Assembly: GCF_000212735.1 (NCBI RefSeq)
Contig: NC_015510.1
Location: 4,589,001 to 4,653,000 of the forward strand
Origin: Haliscomenobacter hydrossis DSM 1100
Lineage (GTDB): Bacteria; Bacteroidota; Bacteroidia; Chitinophagales; Saprospiraceae
DNA length: 64,000 bases
Reading direction: 5' to 3'
How positions within the stretch are numbered: the stretch's first letter is position 1; each line of letters begins with the position of its first letter. The notes beneath the pieces were generated by a model, which saw only the letters and a program-made list of their open reading frames with translations, did no database searches and had not been told where the DNA came from. Made by a program: the position numbers and the translations under genes. Positions 59,782-64,000 of the stretch are shown in pieces.

Positions 59782-61035
59782 CATCTCTCCCTCCCAGCTC
59801 GGCACTTCCCGCCTCGGTTCAGTGGAAGTTAGTCCCTCCTTCCAGCGTTGAAATTCCAGTTGTAAAAACTGTTCAAGTTTCGTTGAATGCTGATCCCAGG
59901 GCTGAGCCATCACCAGGCTGCGGGAAGTATAGGTATGGATCAAATTTTCCAATTCGGGTTCAACACTGCCATTGATCAAGGCCAGAATTGGCTTTTGGGC
60001 TTGAAAATATTCAAATACTTTGGAGGTAATGATGCCCTGTAAAGCTGGACTGTTCCAGCTGAGCAGCAAGTTGATTTGGGTGCTGCGCTGTAGTTCCAGC
60101 GTTTGCTCATGGGAAATCGTGCCCCGATCTTCCAGGATGTCGCCGAGCTGATAGCGGCTGGCCCAGTCCCGCCATAATGCCCCATCTTTTCCACAAACCA
60201 CAATTCCAATTTGCGTTTTGGAAAACTGACCGGCCTGCAATAAGTTTTGTAAAGCCTCAAACAAAGGCCCCGCCGATTGGAAACCGGGATACAAGGCACC
60301 TGTATACAATATGGTGAATTTCTGGAAAAAGTGAGTACTGCTCAACGTAGCTTGTGCGGCCAAGGGAGCATTGTACAACACCTTAACTGGTCGGGCATAA
60401 TGTTGGCGCAGGTAGATGGCCAAGCCTTCTGAAACCGTCGTCAAAACACTGGCTCGCTGCAAGATCCAGCGCAAAACATAGTGCTGAAAACCTGAAAAAA
60501 ATACGTTTTTCAGCAGCGGATCAACGGGGACATCCCGAAAATCGGCAACCCAAACCAGTCCCGGAAAACGTCGAACCAGCAAAAAAGCCATAAAATGGTC
60601 GGAGATGGGGCGAAAGGAAGAATACACGTGCGTGATGTCACCACGTTTGATGAGGGTACAGGCTCGCCAATAGCCCAGGAGGATATACAGAAGGCCTCCG
60701 TCATTCAGCAAAATGGACAAGGGGAAACTGTCCAAAGCGCGGCGTAACCAGCCCATACCGGGCTTTTTTTTGAGCTGTGGATTAAAATGGGTGGCTTTTT
60801 TTCCACTAAAACGCCAAACCAGCCAGCGGAAATCAAAGCTGGGTATGCGTAGGACCGCTGGGTTGCCGACTCCTTGGGTTTCTTGTTCAAAAATGGCAAA
60901 ATGTGCTGTGGTGATGACGCTGATGTGGGCCCAATGTTGGGTAGCCGTTTGGCAAAAACGGGCATTGCGCAGGGTTCCTACCGTTTTGATGGGCGGGAAA
61001 TAGTAGGCAATTTGGAGGATTCCGCGCTTTTGCAT
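59752..61035 (-). CDS. Glycosyltransferase (GT-B, family 4-like)
   Basis: A 427-residue GT-B enzyme. The N-terminal acceptor part starts ILQIAYYFPPIKTVGTLRNARF. The donor domain includes FTILYTGALYPGFQSAGPL near 245 and IGIVVCGKDGALW near 280. The motif ITSKVFEYFQAQKPILALI near 350 is the usual nucleotide-binding helix. Last gene of the polysaccharide cluster on this strand. Its C-terminal residues are encoded by the GTGAAAA tandem repeat, so the true ancestral end may have been different. Confidence 0.83.
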   Translation of the reverse strand: MQKRGILQIAYYFPPIKTVGTLRNARFCQTATQHWAHISVITTAHFAIFEQETQGVGNPAVLRIPSFDFRWLVWRFSGKKATHFNPQLKKKPGMGWLRRALDSFPLSILLNDGGLLYILLGYWRACTLIKRGDITHVYSSFRPISDHFMAFLLVRRFPGLVWVADFRDVPVDPLLKNVFFSGFQHYVLRWILQRASVLTTVSEGLAIYLRQHYARPVKVLYNAPLAAQATLSSTHFFQKFTILYTGALYPGFQSAGPLFEALQNLLQAGQFSKTQIGIVVCGKDGALWRDWASRYQLGDILEDRGTISHEQTLELQRSTQINLLLSWNSPALQGIITSKVFEYFQAQKPILALINGSVEPELENLIHTYTSRSLVMAQPWDQHSTKLEQFLQLEFQRWKEGLTSTEPRREVPSWEGEMEKLKVKSEK

Positions 61036-61077
61036 AGAGCATTATTGATGTTACCGTTACACACGGAATTTCCATTT

Positions 61078-61166
61078 CGCGCAGATTTGACGCAGATTTT
61101 CTACACAGATTTTGCACAGAAAAATCTGTGTAGAATCTGTGGAAAAATCTGCGTCAAATCTGCGTG
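61078..61166. repeat. Inverted repeat, CGCAGATTT family, copy 4
   Basis: Arms 61081-61100 and 61144-61163 (GCAGATTTGACGCAGATTTT) are perfect over 20 bp, and inner arms 61101-61113 and 61121-61133 (CTACACAGATTTT) over 13 bp. This copy has the tandem CGCAGATTT/CACAGATTT words but no GC-rich outer hairpin. It separates the methyltransferase and glycosyltransferase genes on the same strand and ends 2 nt from the methyltransferase stop region. Confidence 0.85.
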
Positions 61167-61168
61167 AC

Positions 61169-61941
61169 TTAATAAGTAGCTATCCTCAAATGCACCAAAA
61201 AATCCGGACACAAGCGCCGCCGCCAAAAATCCGCAAGCAAACGATCATTTAGCCAAATTCCCGTTTTCGCCGCCAAAACAGGCGACAAATGTTGCAAAAA
61301 AGGAATCCCCGGTGCCACATACCTCAATTTCTTGAGGTGAAAACCGGCTGTAGCACAAAGCGCTTCAACCTCCTTTACTGTATGTGCTTGAATAGTAAAG
61401 GTTTGTTGCAATACCCCTTTCCCTGGCCACAAACGCAACAATGGCCGCAATATTTGGCGCAAGCGAAAATCCCAGGACGCCCGATTGGTAAAACTGATAC
61501 AAACGTCTCCTTCTGGATACAAATGCTCACGCGCCCACTGCAAGTGCTCCGACAGGTCTTCCGGACTAAGGTAACTCACCAGACCAAGCATAAAAATGTG
61601 GTCAAATTTTTGTGTTGGGGCCGGCCAATCGCGGATTTCTCCTACCGAGCGTTGTGCAATGGGTATAACGCTTTGAGCCAGCATCGCCGCAGATACATCA
61701 GTCGCGTGGTAAGTAAAGGAGGAGGTTTTTTCATGCAATGCCTGATATAAAGCGCCGTTGCCCGCACCAATGTCCAGGATACTTTTCCCAGCGTAGTCCT
61801 TGTTTCCCAGGCAAGGCGCAAACGTTCATCAAACCAGTATTGTAAATAAGGCTCTTGCTGCGAATAACGCTGGGCATACGTTGCGGCCAATTGGTCAAAG
61901 AACTGGCGTATGTTCTGCTGATGCGATAGGGACCTCCGCAT
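61169..61941 (-). pseudogene. Class I SAM methyltransferase, frameshifted
   Basis: The N-terminal part (from 61941) reads NIRQFFDQLAATYAQRY...WFDERLRLA, typical for this family. The remainder continues in another frame as LGNKDYAGKSILDIGAGNGA, i.e. SAM motif I, then FHATDVS-like motif II (TYHATDVSAAML) and a full C-terminal domain to 61169. Joining RLRLA to LGNKDYAG needs one extra base near 61806-61812 (CCCAGG region). Apart from this, both parts look intact. It is either a recent one-base deletion or a sequencing error. It sits between glycosyltransferase genes, so it probably methylates a sugar or lipid-linked glycan. Its start overlaps the upstream gene by 47 nt. Confidence 0.75.
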
Positions 61942-63079
61942 GGATGTAGTTTAAGGAATGGAGCATGTTGAGGTACTGGTTTTTCACTTGTTGCAAGTCA
62001 AAAAGATCGATGGCTCGTTCGCGGCCATTTTTTCCCATTTTTTGTAAGACGGCATCGTCTTCCAAGATGGCTTTGCGCAGGCATTCTTCCAGATGCCACA
62101 CGTTCCGCGATTCAACCAACCACCCGTTCCAACCGGGACGGATGGCATCACGACAGCCAGGAACATCGGTAGCAATCACCGGACGGCCCATCGCCATTGC
62201 TTCCAAAATGGCCCTCGGCATCCCTTCGCGGTAAGAGGGCAGTACCACCACATGTGCCTTGGCAATGAGGGGCCTTACATCTTCAACTTGCCCAAAATAC
62301 TGGATGACACCCTCATCAACCCAATGCTGAAAGGTTTCTGCGGGAATCGCTGCGGGGTGATCGGCTTGCTGGGCACCTGCCACCCAAAATTGCACGCCGT
62401 TTGTATCTTTGTGCAGCCGGTTTGCAGCAGCGACCAATTCCATTAATCCTTTGTCATAGAGCAATCGGCCCAAAAATAAAAAGACAAAGGGCTGCTGGTT
62501 TGGCACGGGGCTGGGCTGAAAATACTCGGTATCTACTCCCGATCCACCAACTACTACTCCTTGGCCATGGTGCAGAATGTTAAAATCCTTTAGTACTCCA
62601 TAGTCAGACTGGTTGTGAAACACTACTTTGTCCAGGCCATTAAAAGCAAAATGGTACAGCCGCCGCACCACCCAGTTAAGCCAACTTTTGTGTAAAAAAG
62701 AATAACCCAAACCAGTCACTGTAGGAATCACCAAAATACTCAACCATTTGGCCACGATACTGCCAAAAATATTGGGCTTGAGGGTAAACGTGAACACAGC
62801 AGCAGGTTTTTCCTTTTTCAGGAGTACGTACAATTCGCGCAACAAAAGAAAATCCTGGATTGGGTTGGTATGGGTAGGTTTGAGGTTCCGCAGGGGAATC
62901 AATTTGCATAGCCCACTGCCACGAATGGAAGGAGCATACTCATCTTCTGGGGCCAATACTACGACCGAATAACCTTGTTCTTTAAGGCTTTCAATCAAAT
63001 TCATCCTGAAATTGTAAACATTCCAACCGGAGTTTGCAATCAGAACCACTTTAGGGATTATGTGCAGAGGCTGCTTCAT
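61895..63079 (-). CDS. Glycosyltransferase family 4
   Basis: GT-B enzyme of about 394 residues. N-terminal acceptor domain KVVLIANSGWNVYNFRMNLIESL and ALLKKEKPAAVFTFTLKPN-like segment; the latter is typical of WcaI/PglA-like enzymes (FTFTLKPNIFGS). The donor domain has FVFLFLGRLLYDKGLMELV near 210 and the E-x7-E motif SYREGMPRAILEAMAMGRPVI near 300. ATG 63079 is preferred over a TTG at 63085. It is part of the polysaccharide cluster and overlaps the methyltransferase gene. Confidence 0.9.
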   Translation of the reverse strand: MKQPLHIIPKVVLIANSGWNVYNFRMNLIESLKEQGYSVVVLAPEDEYAPSIRGSGLCKLIPLRNLKPTHTNPIQDFLLLRELYVLLKKEKPAAVFTFTLKPNIFGSIVAKWLSILVIPTVTGLGYSFLHKSWLNWVVRRLYHFAFNGLDKVVFHNQSDYGVLKDFNILHHGQGVVVGGSGVDTEYFQPSPVPNQQPFVFLFLGRLLYDKGLMELVAAANRLHKDTNGVQFWVAGAQQADHPAAIPAETFQHWVDEGVIQYFGQVEDVRPLIAKAHVVVLPSYREGMPRAILEAMAMGRPVIATDVPGCRDAIRPGWNGWLVESRNVWHLEECLRKAILEDDAVLQKMGKNGRERAIDLFDLQQVKNQYLNMLHSLNYIHAEVPIASAEHTPVL

Positions 63080-63164
63080 TCTCAAGTTTGGTGTATGTCT
63101 TTTCCAGCCCTGAGTACACTCAAGCTGGACAATTTAAAACCTTAAAACCATAAAAATAAGTAAT

Positions 63165-64000
63165 TTAGAGAAAACTTGCCCCGAATTGATTGCCAATCGC
63201 TTCGGTTATTTTTTTGATCTCCTGTTCTTTGGACTTGGGATGAATGAGGAGGATATCGTCTTCATCTACCACAATGTAATCTTCCAAATCAGTGATCACC
63301 ACCAGTTTATCTTTTGGTGCCCGCAACAAACAGTTGTTTACACCGCGCAACAAATGTGGTCCCAAATTTATAACATTATTTTGGGCATCCTGTTCAGCTT
63401 CCGAATGCAATGACGCCCAGGTACCCAAATCCGACCAACCAAAGCTGGAGGGAATCGTAAACACATTGTCCGCCTTCTCCATAATGGCGTAATCAATAGA
63501 AATACTGAGGGTATTGGGGTACACCCGATCAATGTAGGCTTGCTCCGTAGAAGTGTTGTAATGCTCAGGTTCGGCGTCCAGTACATCCAGGATTTCTTTG
63601 GCGTGGCGGGCAAAAGCGGCCAAAAGATGCTCCACTTTCCAGATGAAAATTCCTGCATTCCAAAGGTAATCACCGCTGGCCAAAAAGGCTTGGGCTTGCT
63701 CCAGAGGAGGTTTTTCGGTAAAACGAATCACCTGGTGTACTTCTCCCTCAATTGGCGCTTTTTGGTAATTGATGTAGCCGTAACCCGTATCAGGCCGGGT
63801 AGGCTGAATGCCCAGTGTAAGCAGTGCATCGTGCTGATTGGTAAAATCCAGGGCAGTATTCAAGGCTTCAATGAAGCGGGCTTCATTGAGGATGATGTGG
63901 TCGGATGGCGCAATCACCAAATTGGCCTCAGCGTTTAGCGCTTTTAATTTAAGGGCCGTATAGGCTACACAGGGGGCGGTATTGTTGCGTGAAGGCTCGC
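63165..64000 (-). CDS. manC: Mannose-1-phosphate guanylyltransferase (partial, start beyond right edge)
   Basis: The frame stays open to the right edge. Just inside it reads EPSRNNTAPCVAYTALKL, followed by ANLVIAPSDHII, both hallmark motifs of GDP-mannose pyrophosphorylase. Further motifs are GYGYINYQK, RFTEKP with the sugar-binding Glu/Lys, YLWNAGIFIWK and IDYAIMEKADNVFTIPSSFGWSDLGTW. The C-terminal phosphomannose-isomerase domain is absent, so it is the short form ending at 63165. Missing are about 85 N-terminal residues with the GxGGTRLWP site. It supplies GDP-mannose for the neighbouring glycosyltransferases. Confidence 0.92.
   Translation of the reverse strand, partial: EPSRNNTAPCVAYTALKLKALNAEANLVIAPSDHIILNEARFIEALNTALDFTNQHDALLTLGIQPTRPDTGYGYINYQKAPIEGEVHQVIRFTEKPPLEQAQAFLASGDYLWNAGIFIWKVEHLLAAFARHAKEILDVLDAEPEHYNTSTEQAYIDRVYPNTLSISIDYAIMEKADNVFTIPSSFGWSDLGTWASLHSEAEQDAQNNVINLGPHLLRGVNNCLLRAPKDKLVVITDLEDYIVVDEDDILLIHPKSKEQEIKKITEAIGNQFGASFL

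Noticed and set aside
1..64000. Prophage, integrative element or genomic island borders
   Set aside because: No integrase, transposase, phage structural gene or tRNA attachment site was seen; gene content is ordinary for the phylum.

Overview
The window looks like a chromosomal segment of an aerobic Bacteroidota bacterium, most likely a Saprospiraceae/Haliscomenobacter-type organism. Supporting signs: a SusC/SusD pair with a FecR/ECF-sigma regulator, a protein with a type IX secretion (T9SS) C-terminal sorting domain, FtsX-type permeases starting MLKNYFKIAWR, AraC regulators with membrane-spanning N-termini, several -7 boxes of the TAnnTTTG type, and almost no Shine-Dalgarno sites. I see no rRNA, tRNA, transposase, phage gene or CRISPR array. 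The species assignment is inference; the phylum is well supported.

Layout. 0.1-4.4 kb (+): MBL hydrolase, secreted GH116 glycosidase, ornithine cyclodeaminase-like enzyme. 4.6-6.6 kb (-): GyrI-like domain protein and an AAA/DUF234 ATPase behind a 36-bp palindrome. 6.8-11.2 kb (-): a two-gene lipid locus, membrane desaturase plus a fused fatty acyl-AMP ligase/ACP/thioester reductase. 11.5-25.1 kb (-): a nutrient-uptake island, FecR, SusC, SusD, a secreted protein, ECF sigma, a lipoprotein cytochrome c, secreted ThuA and a Tat-exported Gfo/Idh/MocA oxidoreductase. No classical glycoside hydrolase lies inside it. 25.4-31.8 kb: T9SS protein, ABC exporter with a His/Asp/Glu-rich loop, lipoprotein, a possible small RNA, RluA-type synthase, CDGSH protein, M42 peptidase. 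32-35.3 kb (+): glycosyltransferase, histidine kinase, 6-phosphogluconolactonase.

35.3-40.1 kb (+): 2-oxoacid:ferredoxin oxidoreductase (fused gamma-alpha, and beta) with a GltD/NfnB-like flavoprotein. 40.3-44.3 kb (+): HExxH lipoprotein, AraC regulator, serine hydrolase. 44.7-45.7 kb (-): DRB0094-type RNA ligase. 45.8-49.7 kb (+): ECF sigma, HEAT-repeat anti-sigma, two beta-strand-repeat envelope proteins, alpha/beta hydrolase. 49.9-59.6 kb: NmrA protein, FtsX permease with a sigma-54-like promoter, VOC protein, AraC regulator, secreted protein, adenylate-forming enzyme plus hydrolase, HemJ-like protein, thioredoxin-TPR protein. 59.7-64 kb (-): edge of a polysaccharide cluster (two glycosyltransferases, a frameshifted methyltransferase, mannose-1-phosphate guanylyltransferase running off the right edge).

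The most unusual feature is between the genes. At least nine intergenic gaps hold long inverted repeats, and most have arms built from short tandem words (CGCAGATTT, ACGACGAC, GGTTGAGGA, GAATAGCGAA, GTGAAAA). They belong to several sequence families, usually lie at gene 3' ends, and in several cases touch or supply the stop codon. Two ~190-bp copies of one family have ends in opposite orientation but a core in the same orientation, suggesting inversion or conversion through the arms. These elements and the desaturase/FAAL-ACP-reductase locus are the best candidates for undescribed biology here.
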